Part shown: one piece after another, positions 44,901 through 56,604 of the stretch | Layout of the letters: each line of letters begins with the position of its first letter | How positions within the stretch are numbered: position 1 is the first letter of the stretch | Origin: Agrypnia vestita | Taxonomy: Eukaryota > Arthropoda > Insecta > Trichoptera > Phryganeidae | Length of the DNA stretch: 64,000 bases | Assembly: GCA_016648135.1 (NCBI GenBank) | Contig: JADDOH010024930.1 | Location: 1 to 64,000, forward strand | Reading direction: 5' to 3' | Translations under genes and position numbers: made by a program | Notes under the pieces: model-generated | What the model saw: only the letters and a program-made list of their open reading frames with translations | The model's database searches: none | Told to the model about the DNA's origin: nothing

Positions 44901-47900
44901 GTTTTCTTTGTTATGTATTCAGCATGGTTTTTAAATGATAATTTAGAGTCTATAATTATACACAAATATTTTAATGTATCCACTATTTCTATTTCTTCTT
45001 CATCAATCTCTATCTTTATCTCAACATTTGTACAATGCTCTTAAGAAAAGTGTCAAATTTGGTGTGAAGGAAATAACGCCGGAAAAGAGAAGAAGTAAAA
45101 GAATGTTCAAAGAATGTTCAAAGTATTTTAACATGAGGTGTTAAACCCTGATGTGGCGCGGAAAGCAGTAAAATGAACGGTATAAAGTCAATGAACTGAT
45201 AAATATTAATGAGTTGGGACTAAATACAAGAAAAAGGAGTGAAATATTTTCAGGAAATGTGGGAGCACGAGAATACGTAAGTGAAAAATGCGGAGATATT
45301 CAATGAATGACGAAAATGAAGTGAGTGAAAAAAGTATGTTAGAAACAACGAGAATAGAACAAGGGAACTAAAGGGCAACAGGCTATTGAGCTCAGCCGGC
45401 AAACTTTATGAAAGAATTTTTATAGAAAAAGTTCGTTGACCAAAGAAAAGGTATGGGACTTGCAAGGGGCTCCTGTGCGTGAAAGTAGATGCGTGGATCA
45501 GATCTTCTCGAGTGTTGACGGGAAAAGTTTTTAGAGATAATTCAAATTTTTTTTTGTCCCTTTATATACAGGGTTATTTGGAAAATATTAATAACCTCGC
45601 AGGGCTATAATTCTGCCATCAAGAGTTATGGAGATATGCGACATCAAAGTTGGCATTTTTTTTTCAATATTTCTTACTTATTTTTTGTAAAACTTACGTT
45701 AAACTATTTTTGTAAAACTATTTTTTGTAATTACGGTAACTCATATTGATCACGAAAAATTCATTCGTTTCAATGCAAGTTCAATAAAATGATAAAAACC
45801 CCGAAAAAAATTCAATTGGAATAACTAGCTTGATCATTTTCGACTTGTAATCAAGGCAGGAATATAGCCCTGCGAGGTTATTAATGTTTTCCAAATAACC
45901 CTGTATATGTAAAAGGCTTACGATATAGTTATAAGAAGACAGCTAGGTTATGGAAGGTACTCTTTGGTAACAGGGCGAACAGTTAACGTGAACTAGCAAT
46001 ATCATCCATAAGCGGTGGAAATAATGTGTGTAAGAATCAACCATAGTTTGATATTACAAAAAATTTCAGTTAGGGTTGCGTAATGTCTCCACGGCTGTTC
46101 AACTTTTATTTGAATAATTGTGTCGAAGAACTGAAATGCGTGAATATACATTAAAAAATGAGCGATTAGGTTGTATGTCGGATGATGCAGTTATTAATGA
46201 CAAATAGCCAACAAGATTTACAGTGTCAAGTTAGCAAGATGTATGCAAGGAAAGTGACATTATAAGAACAAATGAAGCATGTGTTGACGAGGTCAGAAAG
46301 AGGGGGTGGCCGCGAAGCACAACCAGATACTGGAAGACGCTCCCCATTGGACGCAATTAGGAGCATCAGCAATCGTCGAGCTGCACGCGAGGATGTGTGA
46401 ATGTCGATGAGTCGAGAGGCGTGGGTCAGGACAGAAGTGTGGCGGTCAATCTCCCTGCCTTCGTCCGCGGAGAAACGGCGGGATAGTAAGCAAGTTAGAT
46501 TTAAGTAATAATAGAGTTACATATTAGACTTTCAGTTTTCAAAATTTCACCATGCATGTTGACATTTGATACGTTTCATCTATGGTTAGCTCACGTTACG
46601 CAAACATCGATAAAAGAGAAACATAATAAGTACAGAAACTTTGGATTTTTGCGAAATGCTTGTTTTTAGGTAGTTTCAGATTTTTAAAAATTATAATGCA
46701 TATATACATATACTTACGTATATTAATGATTAAACATGGATGTCACGACCCCTAGGTATTTGAGACCGAATCGGAGGATTATTATTGTTTGTGTTTTTTT
46801 CTGCAGAAAATCGTGATATTTTTCTTAGATTTTTAAATAAACGCCATTTTGCGTCTCTCGGCATGTATATTCTGATAAATTTACATGTGAGTTAGTTTGC
46901 AATTTGTGTTTTTATCTCGCGTTGTATACTTTAATAACTTGATGAAGAAAAGACGAATTGGAATAAATTCCCAAAAAATGAGGAATTTTCTGACTGTGGG
47001 CAATACTATATAGATTGGGGCGCCCTCCTCCATTCTACAGATAAGTTGGACGGACTGTATACTAGGGATGGGCGTTGAATGGACGGACTAGTTGAAATCA
47101 ACCGTTGACGTTGCATCGACGCGTCGACCGTTTACGTTTATCGCATGGACTAGTTGAATTCGTAGACGGTGGACAGCGGACGCCGTGGTCGGTGGACGAT
47201 TCGAGATTAACGCAATGCAAAGCAACGAGCGAGAGCAAGACAAAACGTCTCCGTTTATTTCTCTCTCATCTCTCGCTGTCGACCACAGAATAAAGAAGAT
47301 ACTGTCGACTTGTAGATGCCATAGACGTCATAGACGGCTCGACGGGTAATTTCATTTCAACTCTAAAGTACACTACCACAGAGTGCAGATCTGTGTACAC
47401 GAATCGTGTGGTACTGCCCATAGTGTAAAAATTATCTAATTTGTAGGGAATTTTATGCAAATTCGTTTTTTCTTAAATAAGTTATTAAGCAGTATACGAC
47501 ACGATAAAAAACAAAAAATGTAAACTAACGTACAAATAAATTTATCAAAATATACATTCGTAAAATACACGACGTCACAAAATGGCGTTTTTTCAAAATC
47601 AAAGAAAAATACCATTTTCAGGAAAAAAAAACAAACAATAATAATTCTTTTAGGCTGGCGCCACATTACGCAGATCTTCCGCCGCGTTTTTTCCGTTGCG
47701 CCAAATCGGCAAAGCAAATAGATCGACCGATCATCCACGTAGTGTGTTTAATAAGCGCATATTGTATGGAAAGAAATGTAGCGATGTTCCACGACAGAAG
47801 AGACGCGGCGGAAGATCCGCGCAGTGTGGCGCCGGTTTTATTCGGTGTCTCATACCTAATGATCATGACCACCATGTTTAACTCAGTAACACCTAAGGAT

Positions 47901-50900
47901 ATCAATCGGTTTAGGGCCGTTGTATCAACTTGGTTTATAGTAATCTTTCGTTCAAAGCATAGATATTTTGCATTTTCCACCGATCAAACAACTCGATCTC
48001 GTAAAAATCTATGCTTTAAATGAACTATTGCTATAAAGTAAGTTGATGCAACCAGTCTTTAATGTGCATAAATAAAAAAGTTTATTTTTGAAAAAAGATG
48101 TTTATACAAATGAACTCGTTAATGAATTATGTAATAAAAAGTATAAATAATAAAAATTCTATGTAAAAAATTATCGAATAAAATATGTTCTAAAACTTTT
48201 CTCATATTACGGCTTCTAATTCAATTTTTCCACTTATCCTTGTTCTTTTTTTCCGGGTGTAGATATTTTAATGCCCATTTCCACGGCCACTTTACCTTCT
48301 TTAACTATTTTGTAAATTGCCGATTCAGAAATACCTGAAGAAATTGTATAATAGTAAATAAAAAACTAAGTATGCGAAAATCATTATAATTGCATGGCAG
48401 CATTAACCTGAAGTGGCGGCAATAAGTCTATGAACAAAATCAAACGGTATAATTGGGGCTTTTAGACGTTGTTCCTCTTCAAAAAACGTGTGCATTTTCA
48501 AGATTATTTCCCGAAGACCGCTTTTAATGGTTTTTGGCATGGTGACAATCTAAAATGTTCTTAAAAAACTATCGAAACAGTCGTGAACCTCTCTGTAAAC
48601 AAAGTCTGTCAAAGGTCTGTCAGCTGTAGATAATCCAATATGGCGTCGTTAGTTCCAAATTTGGCCATTCTTCAGATAAGTTAGACGGACTATACATGCT
48701 TAGGGCGAGATAAACTTAATAAGCTATTATCTATTATTTTTTTACTTGATTTTTTGTGATGTCACGTGCGACGATTCGGTGAATTCCCAATTTTACGCTG
48801 TATAAAATAAAACAATTCTGTTTAATTATTTTATTTTTTATTGAACTATTATTAATTAACAGGCCGGCTAGATATTTTTCTAAAATCAATATTTTATTCG
48901 ATCGATCTCGACTTCTTATATCTACCTGAAAAGGGATGCTAAAATTTAATTATTGTGTTATTTCCTTACTTTTCAACTTTAGCATATAAATGATAAACAA
49001 ACTTGTAGGGAATAAAATTTTCTATACCTAACTATGGTCCTTATTCAGGAGTCCAACATTAATTATTATATATGTAATATAATCTTGAATTTAGGTTTAA
49101 TTAATTTTTATTAAAAATTCCCTATTTTCAACTTTATAGATAAAAAAATAAATCTATTATAATTTTGTTTACACCACTTTTTATTGTTTTTTTACATGTT
49201 TCGGGAACAATGTTCCTTTTCTCAGATTGAGCCTTAAACTAAAGTTGACAAATAATACAGATATATTTATTTATTAATAATGTCACCACAAAGTGAAAGC
49301 CTGACTTTGAAAGATGTATTCTTCAATAAATTTCTATATAACATTTCAAATGTAAAGTATTTTTAAATTATGTATTTATTTATAAATTTATAGATAATAT
49401 ATAAATGTAAAGTATTTTTACCGCACCTCATAACTGGTGCCTTTATTACGCAAAATCATTGTTTCCTTCCATTTTATTTACTCATATTTTAATGCTTATA
49501 CCCAATACTTTCACTGCTTATATATATGTAGTTTATATTTATATGTTACTGCTAACACCTGATATTGCTGTGTATACCTACTTTCTTTCTTTGTTATATA
49601 TAGAAAGAAGTATATAAAACAATATGTAAAAGCCTATAATGTGCGTAAACAAATAAATAATAAAATATTTCTTTTTACAAATAAGCACAAGTAGCGGTTT
49701 TACTTTCCCCGAAACTATATTCCTTCGAACTTCTTTAAATTTTAAAAATTAACGTCATAAAAATAGCCAACGGTTGAGCCGTCGAGAAGCGTCGCGTTGA
49801 ACCGTAGACAGTTGACCATCGTCCCGATGTTTAGATAGAACGTCCGCGACGTCCGCGTAACGAAGTTGACGCGTCAACTAGTTGACGAATTCAACTAGTT
49901 GATCGTCTCGTCGATGGATGGACGTGGACGGTCTCGTTTCGTCGATGGTAAATACGTCGACGACCCATCCCTACTGTATACGATAAGTTACTTCATTCTG
50001 ATAGCACGGCTTCTGTCAGTCGGGCGCTTGTGAGTCATGAGATGTCAAAATACTACGGTTTCTTATAAAATGACGACAAAGTTAGTAGAATCTTGAGAAA
50101 TGTAATGGAAAGTTTTATAGAAAATATTAAAAACATTATAATACGGTAATTTAACATTTTATCTATGAAAATATATGAAATAGATTCAGAAAAATAAATT
50201 ATAGTTTTTAACTCAGAATGGGTGGCGTGGGATAGTATTTTCATTGATAATTTTTGTAATAAAAGTCCTAAAAAATACGATCCCATTAAAACGCGACACG
50301 ACGTCACTTTGCAGGAATTAAAGATAAAGCATGTATTCTATGTTTTTTTTTCACTATAACTTGTTTATTTTCTATGGTCACTCTACGTCTTCGCTTTGTT
50401 TTTACTCGTGTATGCTTGGTGTTTATATAGATTTTGCGGGGTTTGTGACCTATTTTAATAGAATAAACTATCTAAGAACACATTTAAAATAATGTAAGAC
50501 GGATTTTCGCAAGGAAATTCCAATTACTTGACGAAAATTGATAACTTAATGTTGGCTTCATTTTTCTCTAACATTATAGGAATTTTCCAGGAATGAATTC
50601 CTACATTTAGGTATCATACAAAATCTACAAACTTTTTACCAGACATTGTGGATGCACTAAACAAAAACGGCGGCATGTTTTGTAAAAAAATTAATGAACG
50701 TCTAAACACGCGAATGTGCTGTTACGTGTTAAACGTCAAATTGACATAAAATTTTATACATGTCGTCCTTCGCGAAAATAAATGTTTTGACGGAAGTTTA
50801 AAATAATGATTTTCAAAATCGTTTTTTAATGTTAATATATGCATCAAAAAAAACTTTTTGATATTTGACGGGCCGGTGTGCCCAGTCATCAGATAACGAA

Positions 50901-51971
50901 GTAACAGATTACTCGAAAGCGAAGATTTTAGAAAAGTTCTTACCGCAGTAATCAAACAAAAACGAAGCGGTTCTTTTAGTTAAAAACAGTATTGCGTTTC
51001 CAGTGAATGTAAAATGTCAGATAAAATGTTTTTAGCGATAATAAAGGTTTATTTTATGAGTGAAAAATTACGAAATAGGTTTTTCATTTCATTTCGACCG
51101 AGTCACGACACGTTACAATAATTAACGTATAAAAATAATTAATTTTTGCTTTCCTAAATGTAAGCGGGAGAGGGGGGAGAGTGGTGTCGGCGGGTCGGTT
51201 GCCATTTAAAAATTGAGTTAATAGTATTAATTCCAAATTGTGGGCCAAACATTTATATCAGGGGGATGGGGTGGAGTAACTGGAGGAAAGGAGATGGCAC
51301 CGCATATGTTAATAATAAGGTCCTCAAGAATAAGTATGCAATATTAGCGTGATGGAATGAAAAAGATTATGGACTTTCATGATTTCTCTTTAATTTATGG
51401 TGTGGATAAACTCACGTTAACCATAGATAAAATGTCTCAAATGTCAAAATGTCTTTCACATAATTTAATGATCATAATGAATAATCTGTACAATATTAAC
51501 GTAAAATCTATCGATAATATGTAAGGTCAAAATTTATAGACTAAAATAAGAATAATCCTTTGATACTTAAAGCTACTAATATGTTGTATTGTTGAAATCA
51601 GGACACTCAATTATCACCAAAAAACCCTCGAAAAGAACTGGATTCAAACCGTAAAGTACAATTTAGCTCATCCATCTTAACGGTCACAACAGGTGCGAAC
51701 ATTTCACACTATTAAGAATGAATCAATAATGAACAAATTCCTCACCAATACGCTGGTCGGCCTTCCTGGAGTACTCCGAGCACTCCTGCTTGATGTCTGG
51801 ATACGATATCTCTATCTCCGTGTAGGGTGCTCCACCGCCTGCTCCTTCATCGCCGCTCCCGGCTGCAGACCCTGGCTCGGCCTTGATGGCAGGAACATCT
51901 TGGTCAGCTCGGTTCATGGTTATAGCTTCTTCCAGGGACGCGTTTAACAAATGGCGACTGTCGAATGACAT
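41937..51971 (-). CDS. C2H2 zinc-finger protein gene B, 25 tandem fingers
   Basis: Proposed CDS is complement(join(41937..44155,51746..51971)), about 814 residues. Exon 1 starts at ATG 51969-51971 and reads MSFDSRHLLNASLEEAITMN, then an acidic/Gly-rich linker and EISYPDIKQECSEYSRKADQ, ending phase 1 at G|GTGAGG. Exon 2 follows TTTCATTGCAG and starts IFRIQDYFSESPTVSSPAHE. It then has 25 fingers of exactly 28 residues, consensus FSCSQCDYSCNxKSSLKRHA then LKHTGEKL (C-x2-C-x12-H-x3-H). Variation is concentrated at helix positions -1 (R, W, Q, L, E, H), +3 and +6, the DNA-contacting sites. The normal Phe of the finger core is replaced by Cys or Ser throughout. Alternating two-finger blocks (fingers 19-24) show recent unequal exchange. 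Predicted nuclear, sequence-specific DNA binding; no KRAB, BTB or ZAD domain visible. The 7.6-kb intron is full of transposons. Confidence 0.82.
44430..44870 (-). pseudogene. LINE C-terminal fragment in the gene B intron
   Basis: The minus-strand frame gives CIYYKAINEYNSLREGVRKL, resembling the K.+..YN.LP..++ block near the end of Jockey/CR1 proteins. Degraded. Confidence 0.45.
45370..46500 (+). pseudogene. Non-LTR reverse transcriptase (RTE/Jockey-like) relic
   Basis: Pieces read LLSSAGKLYERIFIEKV, KAYDIVIRRQL, MSPRLFNFYLNN, then VRKRGWPRSTTRYW and, at the end, LDAIRSISNRRAARED and REAWVRTEVWRS. This is the order of motifs of a LINE polymerase (fingers, palm 'KAYD', 'MSP.LFN.Y+', C-terminal R-rich tail). 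It is interrupted by the MITE at 45566-45906 and by stops. Confidence 0.6.
45566..45906. mobile_element. Tc1/mariner-type foldback MITE (copy 2)
   Basis: Ends TACAGGGTTATTTGGAAAAT / TTTTCCAAATAACCCTGTA, TA targets; shorter relative of 24063-24608. It interrupts the LINE relic at 45370-46500. Confidence 0.8.
46960..47058 (+). mobile_element. Solo end of the mariner element family
   Basis: Ends CAGATAAGTTGGACGGACTG and matches the reverse complement of the left end of copy A (25106-25210), including GGGCGCCCTCC..ATTCT. The rest of that copy appears lost. Confidence 0.6.
47063..49973. mobile_element. 2.9-kb hAT-type element shell carrying a mariner copy
   Basis: Ends TAGGGATGGGCGTTGAATGG / CGACGACCCATCCCTA with a perfect 8-bp duplication CTGTATAC (47055-47062, 49974-49981). 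The subterminal regions are dense in GTCGAC, CGACGAC, ACTAGTTGA and TCAACTAGTTGA words in both orientations. No hAT transposase is visible inside; instead there is a truncated mariner-family element (47404-48697) followed by about 1 kb of AT-rich filler. Non-autonomous. Confidence 0.88.
47404..48697 (-). mobile_element. Mariner-superfamily element, deleted copy nested in the hAT shell
   Basis: Closely follows copy A (25106-26729), including both nested MITEs, but the left terminal inverted repeat is missing and most of the transposase core is deleted. The transposase start (ATG at 48538-48540), its intron and the right end GATAAGTTAGACGGACTATA are kept. Confidence 0.75.
49981..50150 (+). repeat. 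Dispersed repeat, inverse copy at 13060-13180
   Basis: See 13060-13180. Here it directly flanks the right target duplication of the hAT shell. Confidence 0.55.
50150..51745. other. 5' part of the gene B intron, nothing recognised
   Basis: AT-rich. A segment near 51300-51345 (AAGAATAAGTATGCAA) resembles the tandem units at 21005-21285. Confidence 0.3.
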
Positions 51972-51974
51972 CTG

Positions 51975-53020
51975 ACCATAGACACTAGCTGGGCATAGAC
52001 AAATTATCTTAATACTTCAATAAGTAAGACTTTAAAATGTCAAACGCACCTCTCAATCTTGAAATCCATAAAATAGTCTTCAATGTGGGAATTCATCCCT
52101 AATGATGGACCCTGCAATGGGATCTGAAACGTCGGGGAGAGAAGTCAGATATACATGGCAGAATATCTCAAAAAACTACACCCAGAAAATTCTGAATGGC
52201 CGTGTAAACCTGAGAACATTTTTAGAAAGAGTTTTATCTATTGGTCCCGTTTGTGAAAGCAGGTAATAGTATTTATCATTTTAATTCTATTTTCTGCAAC
52301 AGTTGCCAGATTAGGTATTTGTGCATAACAACTGTATTACAATTGTTTCCTTACAGGCCACAATATTTTAACTGCTTTTGAATTCTACTAATGCCATAGT
52401 CTTGACATGGTTATCGCTACCGGAGGAATTAATTCACATAAACTGACGCGAATCCGAAAATAGCTTTGTGACCGGCGGGCCTTTTTATCGGGGCTTTTGC
52501 CCCAGGCTTTTACCTACTGCACAGCTGTGTGACGAACGAACCTTTTTCCTCGGAAAGAACAATGAATGCTTCTGAGCTAGCTAATAAAAGTAATGAAAAA
52601 TAATTTGTTTTCTAGCTTGTATATACTCTAAGGTATATTCGGTTTGGAAATACCGCACTTAGCGACAAGGATTAGGAGTTTACAGGGTAAATTTTATTGC
52701 GGTCTGCTCGGTGCGGCAGTCATCCTCAAAGGATCCGAAAACGAACAATGGCGGTTTTTTTTGGGAAGTTGGGAATTACCGAGAAATAGATGACAATGGA
52801 ATATCTGCACGTACATGTGCGGAACAAACAAAGCGTTCCTCTTCAAGGGTATGCAGAGGTTTATAGACAGAGATATATAACGATAGAGATATATCGAATA
52901 TAATTAGCAATTTCTTCTACAATTTTTTTTTAATAATATAATGCAAGCAAGTACCAAGATAAAAATACAAATCTGCTATATGTTAGAAGCTACATATGTA
53001 TATATATATATATATTGTGA
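51975..53020. other. Upstream region of gene B, no gene recognised
   Basis: Contains GATGGACCCTGCAATGGGAT followed by GAAACGTCGGGGAGAGAAG (52103-52143), a motif seen in dispersed insect repeats. A (TA)n run is at 53000-53015. Confidence 0.3.
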
Positions 53021-53029
53021 CGTAGCAAC

Positions 53030-54215
53030 CTTTGTTCGTCACACCTCTTCGCGAAACCTCTGAAGAAATGAATTTATCGATCCCCGCACCAACGATCTGC
53101 ACCAAAAATTGATTTCTAACCGCGTAGGTACCGCAAACACTCTATGGAACAAAATAATGTCTTTGGTCTATTGCGGATAGTTTCACAGCGGTCGCGAACG
53201 GCGGGGACGATATTACAAAATGGCGCATTCAGAATCTGACACTTCAGCACGCGAGATGTGAACCTTTCTGTGAACCCTCGTGTTAATAGAGGGATTTTCC
53301 ACGGCAGCGCTTCGCGCCATGGCCAGGTGACGCAGCATGGAGTGAAAGGTGAATCCATTGCAACGCCTGGGGGGCAGCTGCAGAGGTGATGTTCCGGTAA
53401 TCATCTGCATCGGCCGCCCAAAGCCTCGGGGCGGGGTTGTTCTCTGGACCCATAAGGGAGCAATCCTCCTCAGATGCGAGGCCAGCAAAATAAAGACCAC
53501 GACTTGCCTGGTATTCAAATTCTCTCTAATAATCAATTTCACATCACGCCTGGAGCGAGCTGCGTGTTATCTGACTCCGTAAATACAAGAACATGTGCAT
53601 CAGGTCGAGCGGTTTTAGAAAAAAGGAACATTGCTAAGCACGTGCGGAAGCGGTGTTTGTGCCAGACTATTGTAGCTTCATTGTTTTAAATGTGATATAG
53701 TAATTTTGCCCAGATGTTCATTAATCTGCAGAATGTGATTACCACGCACCGACACCTGCGCTGCGTCACCGCCAGTAGTATAAAAGTATTTAGTTCCACT
53801 GTTTTTTCCCTCCTTGTATGACGCGGCCGCTAGCGCTGATGTCGAGGCGTGGTAAATCAAATCTTCACCTCAATTTATTGTAAAAAAAGGGTTTCAATGT
53901 GCAAAATTCCCAAAAATACTTCATAAAAAGATTGTCACCTTCTGTGGCATTATTAATTTCTGTTTAAAATTCATTTGAATAAATTCCCCTTCATCTAAAT
54001 AATGTTTCGTTGTATTACCCTAATCATTGAACTGTTGCAACTTAAAATAAGTTAAAGTGAGAGACAGCTGAAGTTCAGCGTACACGACACCGGAAGTACC
54101 CTGAGTTTAAATTGTGGAAGTAAGGTGAGTCCGATTCTTCTCCGACTGAGCGAAGCTGGTGGCGACGAGGAGTTCTGTTGGGAGCAACAGAACTTCACGT
54201 CGTAGATTGGCGCCC
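53030..54215 (+). mobile_element. Possible 5' end of an LTR retrotransposon
   Basis: The region opens with TGTGACGTAGCAACC, contains a TATA-like GTATAAAAG at 53777-53785 and AATAAA at 53978-53983, and ends near a primer-binding-site-like TGGCGCCCAAC at 54208-54218. GC content is well above flanks up to 53.85 kb. A paired LTR was not found; only a 40-bp palindromic block (54163-54205) recurs at 55564-55606. Weak call. Confidence 0.25.
54163..54205. repeat. Palindromic block, copy 1
   Basis: AGTTCTGTTG GGAG CAACAGAACT hairpin within GACGAGG...TTCACGTCGTA, repeated at 55564-55606. Confidence 0.8.
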
Positions 54216-55563
54216 AACTTAGTGGCTGTCGGTAAAGCTGAGGCATAGATTGGCACCCTGTAAAATTTAATTGATCTTTCTGGTGGCGTGTACGTCGATT
54301 TCACTTCAGCCAGGTGTAATATTTTATTGAGAGTCTGGTGAACGGGGAACATATTTCTGGTTTTTCTTAGTGTCCCTGTTCAGTTTGAATTATAATGTAA
54401 AGTGTAAAACCAGTGGCGTCTATTGTATTTGCAACACTTCAATGAAAATGGGGATATGAAGGAGTGTCAAATTTCGAATCGAATTGTTCTAATTATTTTT
54501 TTATATAAGTCTATTACAGAGGAGAGATTGTGTACGTGACTTATGTGTGTAATCTTCTTGTGTAATCTCCTTAAAAGTAAATGCTATGACCAAAAGCAAG
54601 AATGTGAAAATGCTAATTGTTGATAAGTTTTTTCTCAGATATAGTGATTCGGGTGAAAGTAGTCATCTTATAAGTAATCGTAAAACTTGAAATTAAATTC
54701 ATATTTGAAAGTGAAAATTTTGTATGAGAGGAATAACTATTGATAACAATACAAATTGCATAATTGTTGCATTAAAATTTAAAAATTGAACTAAAATTTT
54801 ATGCAAATCATAATGTTCCTAAATGGTAACAAAAATGTTTCTTTCAGTGATTATTGTTATGGGCAAATCACTTAATTACCCACGCGACTACAAAAAGATG
54901 TTGTATAGGATCAGGTAATCCTGAAAATTAATTGTGACAATAAATGATATGGGGTGTGGGTAGAAAACTATTTTTGGACTTCTGAAATGTTGTAAAAAAA
55001 TTAAATTTCTTGTTTTGCAGAATGTAATTAATTAGTTTGATGAAAAGATTATTTAACTTTAAAAGATTATTAGTGAAATTAGATTTAAATAAAAATATTT
55101 TGTTGATCCAATCTGTTAGTGATTTTAGTTTGGTTAATTATAGAGATTGATTTAATGAGGTCCATTGTAATAGTGATTAGCACACCAAATTGAACCTGAT
55201 ATTTTAATAACAAGGACATGTATTTGATGAGAATTAAGTTACTTAATCCTGGTAGGCAAGTGTATTGAAAAATTCTTGCAGTGGCTCGGTATTGAAAGAT
55301 TTTTTTTTGTGAATTTCAGTGAGAACGATGCAAGAAAAGGAGGCATCATGGACAGAATGCTGGCGAAGGACGAAGGCTTTGCGATTCTGCAGGATAATTA
55401 GGCACTTCAGGCAACGGGAAAAGTTATGGTATTTCGATTTTATTTAGCAGTTCAATGTAGACAATTATAGGGCAGTTCTGAAAGTACAAGGGGTAATAAA
55501 AATTGATTTTGTTTTGGGAATTTTAGTTTTGTTTTTTTGGATGCAGATTCTTGAAGAATAAAT

Positions 55564-55606
55564 GACGAGGAGTTCTGTTGGGAGCAACAGAACTTCACAT
55601 CGTAAT
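55564..55606. repeat. Palindromic block, copy 2
   Basis: Nearly identical to 54163-54205; a single internal change (CGTCGTA to CATCGTA). The sequence between the copies is AT-rich with no gene seen. Confidence 0.8.
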
Positions 55607-55649
55607 ATATATATATAATTTTTAACCGTGCTATTTCTTTGGTACAATA

Positions 55650-55935
55650 ATGTTTACATGGTGTTACTATCCATACATATGATTTTTTACATATATTATT
55701 TAACTTTCACTATTGCTTTTATATTATATAATATCTACTGTTTTAATTATCCAAATTTTATATTTATACACAATTAATTGATTAATCTTATGGTTATGTA
55801 GTTTTCTGTTTTATATCTTTATTATTTTGTTTTCACTTAATTGTCAGCTGATCATTTCGGCACAAGTTCTTCCTTGTGAGATGAGCGGGTCCATTTCCTA
55901 TGCTATGTATCAAAATGAAGCTTTATAAATAAATA
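55650..55935 (+). repeat. Probable LINE 3' UTR
   Basis: Shares about 90 bases with 63736-63826 (CTATCCATACATATGATT, CTTTCACTATTGCTTTTATA) and ends in AAATAAATAAATTC-type tail after GCTTTATAAAT, typical of LINE 3' ends. Confidence 0.5.
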
Positions 55936-55939
55936 AATT

Positions 55940-56540
55940 CAATAAAATCCAAGTTGATACAAACGTGATTACTTTCAATGATGAGTCATTTTAATGGTAC
56001 AACATGTTTTATACTTTATGGCATATTACGTTAATGGTACAATAACACATGTTTTTTTTTTTTGGTACATTACATTAATGGTACTTCAGGTTTATAAATG
56101 GTTTATAGTGTAAAGTAGCAAAAATATAATGTTCGATCGATTGCATTTCCAGTGATGCGCTCTGCATCGAAGATTCAAACTAGAGAGTCCTTGAGTGCAA
56201 ATTTTTGCAACAATATCAGGATGATTAAGGTTCTGAAAAATTAGTATGGTGATTTCAAAAAGGGATGGAAGGGTTATGGTACTGATTAAAATATTCTATT
56301 TGCATTATACTTATGATAACAGTGATCTCTATTGTTTATCTTTTCATGTTCGTGTTATCAGCGTACTATTAATGATTTAATGCTGATTATGTACAAAGCA
56401 CGGTAGGATTGATAAAATAGTCAACGTAACAGATACATAGTTACGTGCTATATTGGGATGAACTCACCCTCGGAGAAAACTGTTATCGGCACGTTACAAT
56501 ACGACACGTGTGATACGAGACAATCGCCGTATCTAAGAAG
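55940..56540. other. Upstream region of the Pro/Cys-rich gene
   Basis: AT-rich, with ATGGTAC/AATGGTACA words repeated five or more times at 55995-56100. No gene. Confidence 0.4.
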
Positions 56541-56545
56541 GATGG

Positions 56546-56552
56546 TATAAAA
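56546..56552 (+). promoter_or_regulatory. TATA box of the Pro/Cys-rich gene
   Basis: TATAAAA 53 bases before the start codon, with a plausible initiator around 56577-56582 (ATCAAACATC), 30 bases downstream. A strong TATA promoter is typical of highly, tissue-specifically expressed insect structural genes. Confidence 0.7.
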
Positions 56553-56604
56553 TGAGGAGCAAGCCCGCAATTGCCATCAAACATCGGTGATTCCACTGGA
56601 CACG

